DNA of 64,000 nt from Ophioderma brevispina (GCA_023653785.1 JAMKCH010051542.1:62001-126000), one strand, 5' to 3'; counted from the stretch's first letter, positions 9,879 to 21,296 are shown. Made by a program: numbers and translations. Notes: generated from the sequence alone by a model not told the origin.

Positions 9879-12728
9879 TACCAGAATTACAAATGGTATA
9901 TCTCTGGCCATAAAATGGCTATCTGCTTAGCCATGTAGGTAATGTGGCAATGTAGTAGACAACCAACGTGGCAACTTGGCAACAGCTACTTTCCCAACTA
10001 CCGTAAATACCATTTTAGTGACATCACCCATTGAGTGTACATCTGCTGGCGCGGAGTAGCTTGTTAAGTATGTACGTATGACAAGGAGTCACTACCAGAG
10101 ACCAATCAGCTTCGTTTCTGTACGAAGTCAGTTTTACTGTTCTTTGTTTTACCAAGAGCTTTCTTTTGACAACACATTCCCACTGCCAATATGGATGTAT
10201 ACATACAAGCTCACAGAGGCAGGTGAACAATTTTTTTTGCCAGATAGCCACTTGCAAGTGCCAAAGCAGCCATTGACAATACATCAGTCAGAAGAGGTCA
10301 CAGAAATTAGTGCTTGCTTGCTGCTAAGTATAGGATGCTATTGTGTGGGTTCCGTTTTGGCGACATCAGCATTTGTCACGACCAGTCATTCAAATGTGCC
10401 TTATTTTGGAAGATATTGGCAGAGGTTTCCCACTGGGTCATATTGTGGGTGCTCTTCAACAAGATGGCAGTATGACACACCTGCTTTGTGAAGGTTACAA
10501 CTGGACTCTTTACCCATCTGCATGTTGATGGAATTTGGGGAGGTGTTTTAGTGTGAGTCATGAGGTAATGAATCACTATGAGTTGCGATAAACTCATCTA
10601 CCAAGGACACAGTTCACGGGGTTGTACTTGTACATAGATTGACATGAACTGACCTTGTGTGATCTGGGTATCATATATCATACCCAAAAAACCAGGGGTG
10701 TATTTTCTAAATATATTGGTGAATGAAAGCTACTGAACTGTGCCAAGGGAATTGAGATTTTACTAGCTCATAGTGAATGGATTGTAGCAGAAAGATATCA
10801 GATTTGCAATGAAACTATTTGGGAGTGCTTTCCTAAACGACCAGTTTAGTTCTAAGATTTGGAACAAAGACCAGATTCATGAAGCTCATCTTAGGATAAT
10901 CAGAGGGTGTTCTGTAACTCAGCTTATCTTATCTTCCACTAAAAATATCTGCTTAAGAGGGAGATGATGCCCTCTACCCTCCTTGAAGTTGATGAATCTG
11001 GCCCAGGAAGGCAGTCACGATGGTCTTCAGTCGGAGTTAGGTATTGCATCCCATTTCACTTCAGTGCTAGGGATGGACTGATACACAAACACTTTGTCAT
11101 CATTTGTTAGTCTGCCTAACTGATTTAAGCATTTGTGAACTTTCCACAGCTGCATCACTTGGGAAAGCCAAGATGAACATCCAGTAACCCAAGAAAATCA
11201 GCAGTCGAGACGGGGTGTTCAAGATTGTACAGTCGATATTATATTGTATTTGAAATACCTCACTACCGATCCATACCGATCATTGTCTTAAGAGTATTAG
11301 TGTGAAATTAATGCATTGTATGCATTTTGTCATGGGTGCCAAATTTTGCATTCTACAATTAAGAGTGAAGTCCAAGTCCACAGAGCAAATGTTGCCAATT
11401 GTCAAGGCAAGAGGAAAAGCTTGACAGAACGGCAACCAAATCCTACACTGAAAGCTTCTGTAGTCTCATACCCAGGGCACAGTTCAGTGACCATCAGAAA
11501 GTAGTGTAGTTACACAATTGACCCATTTGCTTTTGGGTATAAATCATGGTAAGCTACACACATGGGTTACATGCGGATATGCGTACCCTGAACCTTGCAA
11601 CTTCACTGAGCGCTGTACACTAGATTTTTGTTAAAGGCGACTGTTTAGTTATTTAAAAAATGGAGCAAAACCATTGTAACATGACCTTATATGTCCCCTT
11701 AATTTTCACGGCCATCTACCCGTGAAGATTACCTATATATGCCCTTAAAGGAAGGGGAAAAGGTTAGGTAGTTGGGTTGAATCATACTATGGTGCTATAA
11801 TATAGGCTGTAAATTGTGTTTTGTTAGGCTTTGTCATTTAAGAACAATCAACTTGTAGTTTAAAAAAATATGTGTATATGGTTGAAAATATTATGTGCCT
11901 TGCTCAAAATTAAGGGCAAACTGTGTTTAGATGCCCCGATATTTATGTAAATTTGAAGACATAAAATATGATAATGTATAAATTTCTTAATTTAGTCCAG
12001 CATGCCTTACTTTTGCCGGATTGAGATTATGATTATTTATGGTTCTCGTACAATTTTTTCATTCTGATTAGTCTGCAAATGCTTTGAATATTACGTACAC
12101 ATTGATGGCTTTGTTACAAAAGTCAATATATAGCTGAACATAGTGTCTGAGCTAAATATTAGGACTTATGTTTGTTTGTGGCTGGTCTTTAAGGTTCTCA
12201 CTAATGCAGATATAGATTTAAACAAAGCGCAGTTTGAGCAATGTAACAAAATTGTTCTAAAGTATCAATATTTTAAGCATAATGTAAGTAATTATTGTGA
12301 CAAAATTTCTTTGGTGATATTTGATAAGGAAGAAACAAAATCAACAATGTAATATGCATTCCCTCATTGTGGCAGATCTAAAGGTGACTTAAGAGCCATG
12401 CAGGTTAAAATGTAATGCTAGAAATTATCGCAAGCTGCAATTCAGCAATCTCTTGCTGTGACTGTCACTGCACCAGATGCTGTTTCCAGAATTTTCACTA
12501 AGTTGGTAATATAATTGACAAAAATCAAAATTACCCAATTTTATTGATATCTGCAACACACGCAGTACAATTCACTAACTGTTATAATTTCCCATGTTAA
12601 ATCAGCAGTTTTACTGAAAGTTTTGTGACAATTTTGAGAAATGAGGGAGTAACATACTTTTTATTATTGTAATATATGTAGATGGGGACGTGGTGTATTA
12701 CATTCAAATGGTAGCTTCATATTGCATC
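9879..12728. other. Mostly single-copy DNA, no gene established
   Basis: No transposon ends or tandem repeats stand out. A frame of 137 codons at 10078-10491 and one of 62 at 11316-11504 have no recognisable motif. An acceptor-like TTCCACAG at about 11149 is followed by an open stretch to a TAA near 11293, but two frames compete and no partner exon is evident. Long 3' UTR or intergenic sequence is possible. Confidence 0.35.
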
Positions 12729-12930
12729 GGCAGACATCAGCTAATGCTAGGCTTCAGAACATGCTTTGATTGCCAGATGCAGAAACATGCATTGTGTAAA
12801 GAGCATGTGTGTAAGGCTAGCAGTAGACATGAGCTAATGCTAGGCTTTAGAACATGCTATGTGTACTAGATGCATAAACATAGGCATTTAAAGAGCATGT
12901 GTGAAAGGCTAACTTCTCCTGATGTCTGCC
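12729..12930 (+). ncRNA. Two tandem microRNA-like hairpins (candidate)
   Basis: A unit of about 93 bases is repeated twice. Each unit holds a hairpin: arms GCTAGGCTTCAGAACATGCT (12746-12765) and AGCATGTGTGTAAGGCTAGC (12802-12821), and arms GCTAGGCTTTAGAACATGCT (12839-12858) and AGCATGTGTGAAAGGCTAAC (12894-12913). The 20-base stems have four or five internal mismatches and loops of 36 and 35 bases, the size range of microRNA precursors. Arms differ at one and two positions between units while loops differ much more. The 202-base block is bounded by perfect 12-base inverted repeats GGCAGACATCAG/CTGATGTCTGCC, so a small foldback transposon is the main alternative. I recognise no known microRNA seed. 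Either strand could be transcribed. Confidence 0.4.
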
Positions 12931-14514
12931 CTTGAAGCATGAACCTATTACAACTCTGTTCAACTTCTTGAAGTACAACCAGTTTTATACTGAATTTTAT
13001 TTCCCAAGACCAACAAATGGATCACAAACTTTAAAGGCCACAAAGAAGTGATTCATAAATTTTCAAACCCACAGAATAATTTAGACCCATATTAGGTATC
13101 AAGATTGGTTGATTGTAACTACAAATTCAGAACACCACAAAAGTGTTTATTTCTGTAAAAATCATTAATGCCATGAAAGTATTTTGCATTTGCCAAAATG
13201 AATATTGTGCCTACCCTTTCTTGTGTCTTCATTACAAGGTTATAAGGAAGGATATGTTTTTATGTGAGGGCAGTCTTCACATGCACTGCATCTGTTCAAA
13301 GCCATTAATCTGTGTGCCTGTGAGTGGAACGTATGGAAAGCCCTCTAGTGTTCATTCTCAACCATGCACGCTTGTGATCTTGGCAATTTTGTAAAATGAA
13401 GTTAACAAAACTGGAGTGGAAAAAACTTTATAGCAGTTCTCAAGAGATCAACGTTAATGTGATTTCAATTTTATAAACAATCTCCATGTTAAAAATTAAG
13501 ATTTTTGTTCTTTTTGGAAATGGAGCCAAAAAGAATAGTGCACCGATGTAAAGTTCATGTAGTTCCCATAAACATAGAGCTTGCATTAAATGAAAGGAAA
13601 AAGCCCTCTGTAGTTCTTAATTTTATGTGTGTGCAGTTTTACTTTTGTATTGGGGTCTTATTGGTTAAAATTGGCTCATATGGCATTCAAATAGTTTAAA
13701 ATCAAGTTTCCCCCAGGTAATAGCATTATTATTTCCTGGGCAACAGTCCTGCTTATTGGGCAATGGTTATGCGGTAATTGCATTCTTGGTGCATGCATTA
13801 TGCACTGTGTCACAAACCATATACTCTCTACTAACGCGCCAATTTTTCTCCAAGGAATTTATTTTGTCATATTTCCTGGGAATAAAACAAATTCATATAT
13901 ATATATATTACAATGTACCTTATATTTTCTAATAATTTTGTTATTAAGTGAATCCATGTATGAAGTAAATGTAAAAGCAAATGTTTACCGTCTTTTATTC
14001 AGTGTATGTCAACGTCATTGTCTTGATTTGAGGTGATCAAGACACTACAGTTTATTTAATTAAATAGTACACTCTTAAGATCACCTTGTGGCAATAGATT
14101 TGACCATGCCCAAATAAGGGGCAGTCGTATGTATAATTTCATATTCATGGTGTAATTTCATTGGGCTAAAAACAAACAACTCTTGTAATTAAACCATCTG
14201 TGATACTCAAAAGGTTGTGTATTTCTTTGTAATTTTTAATCTTATAATGTTAAAAATTGAGAAAAATATAAGTATAAAATGTTTTTCCTATCAAGTTTTA
14301 TATTAATTTTAAAAAAAGAAAAAACCTAAAAAATTAATTTTAATTATATACAATACATATATAGAATAAAAAAAGAAAAGGTCGTATTATCCCTATGGAG
14401 ATCAACTAGTCAGACAGTGTCTGATAGAATTGACACATTATCACAACATACGATACAATTGAGCAAAATAAGTCTGAAGTTAATCAAAATCATTTTTTTG
14501 CATTTGGGATTTTC
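12931..14514. other. No gene recognised; AT-rich single-copy DNA
   Basis: Short open frames at 13143-13394, 13505-13699 and 13800-14036 have no motif, splice context or coding-like composition. The stretch is poor in recognisable repeats. Confidence 0.4.
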
Positions 14515-14705
14515 TTAAAGGTGCAACGAGAGGTCCCTAAAATGTGAAAATCCTGATTTCGGCACTGGTTGTGTAACAGCTTTCTATCCAAAATATCCTC
14601 ATCTGAAAAGCGTAAGCTGGAACTGCCTTCTTGGGAACAAATATTGTGAAATTTATCATTTTCTATAGGAAATTCAGCCTATGTTTTCTATTTAAATATA
14701 AGCAT

Positions 14706-15752
14706 TGTTATGACGTCTCGTGAACGCCTATAAGCCGTCAGAAATACTTTCAAAACACAAATAAATGAGCCTTGTGCAAAAGTGATCTAAATTTTACACA
14801 ACAGATTTTAATGATTTTGTAATGGTTCAAGAATTTGGTATCCAAACATACATAAATCAAAATTACACAATACACACAATTAACAGATTGATACCTAATG
14901 TCCCCAAGAATGTCCAGTAATGTCCACAAGAAGCGTTGCAGTTCAACGATGATATGTCATCACAGGCGAAGACTTCAAAATGGACAGCACACAAGTTCAT
15001 ACAAAACTCCTCAGGTATTATATTCCAAGGGAATCTGCTCATAAGTCCTTGAAGTAAATCTGTATCAGAGTCTCAGCGACACGGTTAAATTAAGTCCTCG
15101 ACGATAAGAACTCCACAGTTATTCAGTCCAAGATAATCACCACGATTTCTATCTGTCCCAAATTTGGAATCCTATTTTGATTCAGCACTTTCGGCTTCAA
15201 GATGACAGTAGAATAAGTACAGCACTCTGCTACATGGAACTGAACATATATAATCCTGGCAATGGTGGAAGCATAAAATCTACCATTATTGTAGATAAAA
15301 ACTAGCTATCTTCTAGCTACTGAGTGGGAGCTGGCAGAGAGTCCTTTTTCCAGTGATAGTATTTAACTACTCACAGATAGATTCCCTTTCTAAACCAAAT
15401 CATTACATCATTCTTAGCAATAAACATACATTACACTAGAGCTGACCAATCGGAATTCATCACCCGATTTACATCTCACTCATATATATAACTTTGGGGG
15501 GAATTCCCAGATCGTGCAATGTTTTGATCTTTTAAAGCTTAAAACAAGCTGAGATCAGGTACTAAGTTACATCTTGGGGAATCCCCCACTTCCCCTCTTG
15601 TGCAATCTACACAGGGGCAGCCTGCAAAAACAAATCTAGGGAATCCCCTTTGACTCTTCTTTTATAGTAAACAAAATACTTTTCCCGTGAGAATCTTTTC
15701 TCAAATAAAATGAGAAAATAATATTTTAATCAAAATTTGAGGGTAATAAACA
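14706..15752 (+). mobile_element. Solo LTR (1047 bp) inserted in a MITE
   Basis: The insertion begins TGTTATGACG and ends GGTAATAAACA, giving the canonical TG...CA with a 4-base TGTT/AACA inverted terminus. It is flanked by AGCAT (14701-14705) and GGCAT (15753-15757), a 5-bp target duplication with one change. The uninterrupted paralogue at 23719-24066 shows the empty site as a single ATAAGCATATA. A 5-bp duplication, TG/CA ends and no internal coding region fit a solo LTR left by recombination between two LTRs. A CCAAT box, a TATA box and a terminal AATAAA suggest plus orientation. The retrotransposon superfamily cannot be told from the LTR alone. Confidence 0.8.
15446..15490 (+). promoter_or_regulatory. 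CCAAT and TATA boxes in the solo LTR
   Basis: CCAAT at 15446-15450 precedes TATATATA at 15483-15490, a spacing of about 35 bases that is typical of a polymerase II core promoter. This would put the end of U3 near 15510-15520 and supports plus orientation of the LTR. Confidence 0.45.
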
Positions 15753-15989
15753 GGCATATAAAAATCACATTTGATTGTGCACTTTTAAGTTATTTCTGTT
15801 GTGACCAAATAAAAGGTAGGGCATCTATTGAGTGTCTATCTCTACGAAAACTCACTACATATCAAGAAAATATGGATGACTTGACAATCTTCATTGCACC
15901 TTTTTAAAAGAGTATTATTTCAGCTTCATTTAGTGAAAACCTATGACAATTGGACATACAGATCCCAAGATATGGACCTTTTGAAGGAC

Positions 15990-16062
15990 AAAACGCCTCA
16001 AAAAACAAAGAAAGAAAGAAAGAAATGGCAAACAGAAAGAAAGGGCAAAAAAGGACCATTTT
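15990..16062. repeat. Purine-rich (AAAG)n tract
   Basis: An imperfect GAAAGAAA run within a longer A/G-rich interval. Antisense frames through it are low-complexity Phe/Leu and not real genes. Confidence 0.7.
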
Positions 16063-16487
16063 AAAAATAGATAAAACATTCTTAAAAAAAAACAAAAAAT
16101 CATGTTGTTACCCACTACAATGAAATAAATTTAAAGTTTACCGGTGATAGACACAAAAAAAGACCCTCTAACACTTCTGGTGGAATAAGTTCAATTGATC
16201 TTCACCGCTCTGCATTTATTTTGGACCATATCTCAAAACTTGTTTTTGACGATTCTGATTCACTTGAGTAATCACCTCAAATATACTCTATTGCCTTTCA
16301 GTTAATTGGTTTATGAATGTGGCAGTGTTGTGAAGCTGCACTTTTCTTTGGTATGATGTTGCAATATTAAATAAGGTTGTTATACAAATGACCGAAGTAT
16401 GCATACGTGACTTTATTTTTGTCACAAGGTAAGACAAAAAAAGGTGCCTTGCTCTTTTATGAACTCTTAGGTCCAAATGCACAAAAA

Positions 16488-16705
16488 TTAGACCAGGTTT
16501 AAAGTTAGACCTGGTCTAAGACAAAATAATTGGATCCAAAATTAACAGTTATTACAGTTTCCTTTATAAATTAACTAGCAAATTTTAAAGATTAAAATGC
16601 AATTGCAAAGAAATACAAAATATTTCATGTTAACATAAGGAAATGGCTTTCAGCGGTAGTACTTAAAGTTACACGTGACCAAGGTCTAACTTTAAACCTG
16701 TCTGT
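16488..16705. mobile_element. Short inverted-repeat element (AGACCTGGTC ends)
   Basis: The left end reads TTAGACCAGGTTTAAAGTTA then GACCTGGTC; the right end carries GACCAAGGTCTAACTTTAAA then CCTGTC, its reverse complement with few changes. Arms are about 30 bp and the centre AT-rich. The left arm is itself palindromic. No clear target duplication was found. Confidence 0.6.
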
Positions 16706-17054
16706 CTATCGCTCTTGTGCGACGGACCTTGGTTTTTTCCCTTCAAACCCAAGTTGGCAATCGACGTTGGAATGTCGAAAACACGTGGAGAGTTTTTATA
16801 AATGCCCCTTGAAAATGCAAATGAATTCAAGCAATCTTAGACGTCGATTCAATTAGCGTTTTCGACGTGAATTTCTAAACTTTCTTGACCTGTTTTTGAT
16901 GTGCCAGTGTCGTTTTGATGTCCCTTTAAACGACTATGCACGCTGGGATCACGTCTCTGATGTTTTAGAAAGAAAAAACAACCTTGCTTGGACTTTTAAT
17001 CCCCCAAAATACAATAAAACATTCACAAATAATTTGTAGACGCGCGCATTGAAG

Positions 17055-17358
17055 TCACAGCATTGGTCGTTTTATAAGCTATTCTGTGTAGGTCACAGCA
17101 TTGGTCGTTTTATAAGCTATTCTGTGTAGGTCACAGCATTGGTCGTTTTATAAGCTATTCTTGTGTAGGTCACAGCATTGGTCGTTTTATAAGCTATTCT
17201 GTGTAGGTCACAGCATTGGTCATTTTATAAGCTATTCTTGTGTAGGTCACAGCATTGGTCGTTTTATAAGCTATTCTGTGTAGGTCACAGCATTGGTCAT
17301 TTTATAAGTATTCTTGTGTAGGTCACAGCATTGGTCATTTTATAAGCTATTCTTGTAT
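17055..17358. repeat. Minisatellite, about 38-bp unit, 8 copies
   Basis: The unit contains GTCACAGCATTGGTC, then TTTTATAAGCTATTC, then a TGTGTAG linker. Copies are nearly identical. They alternate at two positions: the base after GGTC (G or A) and the linker length (CTGTG or CTTGTG). The array ends in a truncated unit near 17358. Confidence 0.95.
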
Positions 17359-17933
17359 CAGTTAAAAAATGTACCTGGCTTGGATCCTTGTTTTGGACCA
17401 AAGAGGGCAAGACAAAACTTTTTTTAAGGTACTACAAAAGTACAAATCCATTCTTTGTTACAGTGTGAGCACAATTTACTAATTGTTTTGTTCTGGTCAT
17501 TATTAGTTAATTAACATTAGTTGATCTAGTGTGAATGAATTCTGAATGAACTGTATGTTTGCAAAAAAATTGATACCTTCATTTTATGGAGAGGAAGTCA
17601 AGTTTCGTGACCAATACCCAATTATATAGCAAAAAAAAATGTTTTTTGCCAGATAAAATTTTTATTGAGTGGACAAGACTTGCTTTTTTTATCAGCACAG
17701 AAGTTGTGCAATCAGATGTCTCAGCATTTACTGTTTAATATGAAAAGGTGTTTCCTTATTTTATATAAATTAATACAATTAACTAGCATATGCACTCCCT
17801 ATGGCCCCTACGTAAACACTGATGATTTAAAACAAATCCCACTTGCCCCATAGTGGAAATACCGATACTACCTGTAGATTTCCTCACATTGGTGTTAGTC
17901 AGTGAGATGTGTCAGATGCATTGTCCTGCCAGT

Positions 17934-18199
17934 CATGGCGTAGCCAGCTTTTTTTTCAGGGGGGGCACATATATTTCCCGAGGGAGTTTGCACATATTTC
18001 AGGGGTGGCAAGCATATACAAAATTGTTAGTATAGTACGTAGCCTATGTAAATCACTAATTTTTCAGGGGGGCAAGAGGGGGGGGGAAGATTAGTATGTG
18101 GCCTATGTAAATCACTAATTTTTCAGGGGGGTGCAAGATTCCCCACAGGGGGCATCTGCCCCCTGCCCCCCCCCCCCCCCCCCCCCGGCTACGCCACTG
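17934..18199. mobile_element. hAT-like MITE with perfect 8-bp target duplication
   Basis: Termini are CATGGCGTAGCCAG on the left and GGCTACGCCACTG on the right. The element is flanked by CTGCCAGT at 17926-17933 and again at 18200-18207, a perfect 8-bp duplication as expected of hAT transposition. The inside is G-rich, with a unit of about 60 bases (CCTATGTAAATCACTAATTT then TTCAGGGGGG) repeated twice, and a long C run near the right end. No coding capacity. Confidence 0.85.
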
Positions 18200-18207
18200 C
18201 TGCCAGT

Positions 18208-19609
18208 GTGAGTAACTTGTCCCAGAGCATGCCTAGCTATTGTCTAGGGTTCAGGCAGTTCTTGTAGGCAGATAGGTATGGTGGTATATTCATACAAAAA
18301 GTCTGCACCCGGTGCGCACACCAATCACCACGCCCGATCGCACCGTAATTGTTATGGGAAAAGCTCATGCACACATGACTAAGGTGCACGAGGAGCTTTA
18401 TTCCGTAGTCAAACTACCTGAAGCGGGAAAAATGGGATTGGGGTGTGCACTGGGCGTGGACTTTTTGGACAGATATACCGCCACAGTTGGGCTATGGGGA
18501 AACGATATGAGAACAATTACAGGACCACAATACATAAAACCTTTCATTGAATTTAGAAATGTTCAAGTGGCTATGGCCAATATATAGATAATCATATTGA
18601 AGGCGGCAAACTAACTGTCGTCTGTCATTAACCTTTTCCTGGATCCGTGCTAGGCAATTCATGGGCCTCACACACCAGGGACTTTGGGATAAAGATTGGC
18701 AATTACTGACCTCCTGTCGGCAAACATGTGTGGCCACAGGAGCTGATATCGGGTTGCAGTTTCATTGAAAAATGGCCTCAAGGCAAGACACTCAGGCTTG
18801 AAAACTAGGCATCTGCGTCAGAATGCGAGGTCGCATTTTTTTTCTTTTTTTTATTTTTTTTTTTTGTTTGGAGAATGGTTCAACTTCACTAGCTGCGCTA
18901 AAACAATGGACCGCTGAAGAACAGAATCTGGGCTAGAAGTAGCCCAAAGTCCGGGGAACGTGTTAAAATCGAAATATTCACACTGTGCAAGTGGTCATGA
19001 GTGGGGCAGGCAGAATAGTCTTTGAAAGGAATCAATCCATAGTACCTATCATTATTATCCCATTGTTTTTTATCCACATGGTCATATGTTAGCCAGGCAG
19101 GATGAAGTAATTTCAGGAGTACAATCCTTGGACCATAGGTCATTGAATTATAGAACGCACTAATTGAGCTGTGGGTGGTGCCAATGAGCGGAATTCTAGA
19201 AATTTCCCATTATACAGGTGGTCATGGGTGGAGCACGATACCACCATAATCCAACGGCCCAGTGATTATGCAAACTCTCTGTGCCAGCAATTCAAATTGA
19301 ATGCCGACACCCCATCGATTGTTTGTTTGAGGCTCCTTTCAAAATTTAACAAGCCGGTTCACAGCTTATTACAATCGCTGACTCTAGATCCATATAGGAC
19401 AACAATCAGCAACATTTGTCTGTTGCAGAAATCGCAAAACCAGAATGGGCCGAAAGTTTTGGGTCCTAGGCAATATTCTTGGCCACAGAAAAATGCACCT
19501 TACCCATAATACTTAGCGACTCGGTTCCAAGTCACTTATTAGCATGCTCACATATTTATTGCACCTCAAAGCACACAAACCACCAACTTAGCCCACAACA
19601 AATCGCCCT
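18208..19609. other. Largely single-copy, no gene established
   Basis: A 91-codon plus-strand frame at 18312-18587 (ending IEFRNVQVAMANI) and a 112-codon frame at 19171-19509 are open but carry no recognised domain. Their surroundings show no clear splice sites. A T-rich tract lies at 18836-18865. Confidence 0.35.
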
Positions 19610-19776
19610 AGTACATAGGTAGACGTTTCCTATAGAAGTCCCATGGATGCAAATGAAGGTATACAATTGATTCCGTCATGCGCTGTACGACGTTGTGCAG
19701 TAGCGCTTGACAGAATAATGGCAATGCCTCATTTGCATCCATGGGACTTCCATATGACATCTACCAGTACAGACAC
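19610..19776. mobile_element. Foldback element or hairpin around ATGGATGCAAATGA
   Basis: AGAAGTCCCATGGATGCAAA at about 19636 is mirrored by TTTGCATCCATGGGACTTC at about 19733-19752. The pairing continues inward with mismatches and outward through GTAGACG/CATCTAC. The total length of about 165 bases with almost no loop suggests a foldback MITE. No target duplication was identified. Confidence 0.65.
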
Positions 19777-20399
19777 AAACCAACAGTGTAATTGTAATGG
19801 CAACCAAAGCAACATGTTAATGCCCTATATGGTACACTGCACTCTTGTGCTGGTTTCCAGTCCACGGGGGTGAAGCCCATTCAAAACAAGCGTCCGTGCT
19901 GGGCGCTTCATTTTGGAATATTGGCACGAATAATGATTAGTTTGGGTGCTTGTATACACCATAATGTCATTCTATCAAACAATCCGGCAAAATATCAGTT
20001 GTTGGATGTCTCTTGTGGTGGGGGTGGGTATTGGGTGGTTAATTTTGTTGGTCCTACCCCTTGCCCACACAACGATGAAATGACACCGTCAAGTCGTCTT
20101 GATTTAACCATAAACCGCCTCATGAATACATCTTTTCACCTAAGCGCGCCTAAGCACCTAAGCGAGTGAGTATCTGAGCACAATGATCCAGGTGCATTAT
20201 TATTACACCTGGCCACCTCTAACACATACATCAATTTGTATCACTACCGATTAGTGTCTATGCAAAGCGGCACCCCCACAGTATGTGGAAGAAGCGGAGG
20301 CAGCCATTGCTTTCTATTGTTGGTACTCTATGTTTTCTTTGTGGTCGGCAAAACATGCGAGACGATGAATTTCTAAAGATGACGTAACGTTTTGCCTCT
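19777..20399. other. No gene recognised
   Basis: No transposon ends or repeats stand out. The minus-strand continuation past the stop at 20400 shows no nearby AATAAA, so a 3' UTR here is unproven. Confidence 0.35.
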
Positions 20400-20560
20400 C
20401 TATCTATATAGAACCTCTTTGTTCCAGTCTCTATAACATCCTTGTCCATAAACAGGACTACAATACATGCACTTGCATTGAATTCCACAGATGTTGCCGT
20501 TGTAACAGTTGGTCAGTGTTAGGACAAGATACAATAGAATACATACACCTGTCTTTGAAT
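20400..20560 (-). CDS. Candidate last exon, hydrophobic and Cys-rich C-terminus
   Basis: On the minus strand an acceptor-like CTTGTCATCTTTAG precedes this segment. In the phase left by the candidate exon at 20629-20738 it is open to a TAG at 20400-20402, reading SKTGVCILLYLVLTLTNCYN and then a cysteine-rich stretch (ICGIQCKCMYCSPVYGQGCY). The first part could be a membrane segment. The implied intron is only 68 bases. A short open frame of this length can occur by chance and I recognise no family. Confidence is low. Confidence 0.25.
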
Positions 20561-20628
20561 CTAAAGATGACAAGACATTCAAGCCTGAGTCAACGTCCTT
20601 TATGATAAACGGTGACTGAAGTACGTAC

Positions 20629-20738
20629 CGATGAAGTCACAGTCCAGTGCAGTGACAGAACTTGGCGTGCGCATTTTGTTGAGATTGAGGACTAGTTTGG
20701 AGACTTTTTGGTTGCAGATTTTCTTGCTTTGGTCAGGC
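20629..20738 (-). CDS. Candidate exon with ATG, unknown gene
   Basis: This 110-base minus-strand segment is bounded by a good acceptor (GTTTTCTGTCTACAG) and a donor GTACGTAC. One frame is open throughout, reading PDQSKKICNQKVSKLVLNLN, KMRTPSSVTALDCDFI and ending in phase 1. An ATG at 20674-20672 with A at -3 (AACAAAATGC) could be the initiator. The open frame cannot be joined in phase to the upstream candidate exon at 20988-21116, because that exon has a stop in the required phase, so translation starting here is the simplest reading. No domain recognised. Confidence 0.4.
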
Positions 20739-20987
20739 CTGTAGACAGAAAACTGGCCCCAAAGTGATAGCTAATTTTTCGAGAAAATAAGGCCTTAATG
20801 TTTATGGTTTGGATTTTGAAAAAAATAAACATTTAGCTCTGCATTAGTTTTAATCTATTTTTTATAAAGGCCTACATCTAAACCACCAAAGTGTTAAAGG
20901 TAAAAAAAGCAAAAGTTGCACATTTAAAATAATACTTTCTGTTTGCCTTTAGTGTCTTACCTGAATTTTATACCATGAAAATCTTAC

Positions 20988-21116
20988 CTTTAGTTTTTCA
21001 TTAAAGTTCAACTTAAAGTTCCGCTTCTCTGCTACCACACATACACACACCCGTCCCAACGACACGACAGCGATAGCTTCCGGTGCAAGCGCGGTAAGGA
21101 GGATCAATATTACCAT
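20988..21116 (-). CDS. Candidate first exon or 5' UTR, CpG-bearing
   Basis: On the minus strand an ATG at 21116-21114 opens 43 codons that begin with a signal-peptide-like stretch (MVILILLTALAPEAIAVVSL) and run into a GTAAGA donor at 20987. A second GTAAGA follows about 30 bases later. CpG is locally more frequent at 21045-21100 than around it, as in a 5' exon. Because its phase does not fit the next candidate exon, the segment may instead be noncoding 5' UTR. A plus-strand GGTAAGG donor-like word at about 21094 makes the transcription direction uncertain. Confidence 0.25.
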
Positions 21117-21296
21117 AACAAAGGATGTTGATAGTGCATGATGCCGGGTTAAAGATGTTCCTTTGTACAGGTGGCAGTGCTTCACATAAAAGGACTTCTA
21201 ATCAACCTGGCATGAATTTGCAAATGTTCCCAATTGTGCGGGTGGTCTATCTCCAAATGATCATGGGCAGGAAAGCCCTGTGCAAATCTTCAAGTA

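Larger units (their letters stand above)
14515..15907. mobile_element. TTAA-bounded MITE (GTGCAACGAGAG family), split by a solo LTR
   Basis: The left part (14515-14705) starts TTAAAGGTGCAACGAGAGG and shares ordered blocks with the uninterrupted copy at 23719-24066, including CACTGGTTGT, GAAATTCAGCCTATGTTTTC and ATATAAGCAT. The right part (15753-15907) continues with blocks such as TATTGAGTGTCTA matching the second half of the same copy, ending GCACC then TTTTTAA. The two parts are separated by exactly the LTR-like insertion at 14706-15752. Confidence 0.8.

Noticed and set aside
10078..10491. 137-codon plus-strand frame
   Set aside because: No recognisable motif, no splice sites at its ends, and composition typical of random AT-rich sequence.
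11150..11295. Acceptor-like site followed by an open stretch (CITWESQDEHPVTQENQQSR)
   Set aside because: Two frames compete, one stopping after a dozen codons; no upstream donor in a matching phase was found. Not strong enough to list as an exon.
18312..18587. 91-codon plus-strand frame
   Set aside because: No homology that I can recognise and no splice or promoter context; kept only as a note in the region entry.
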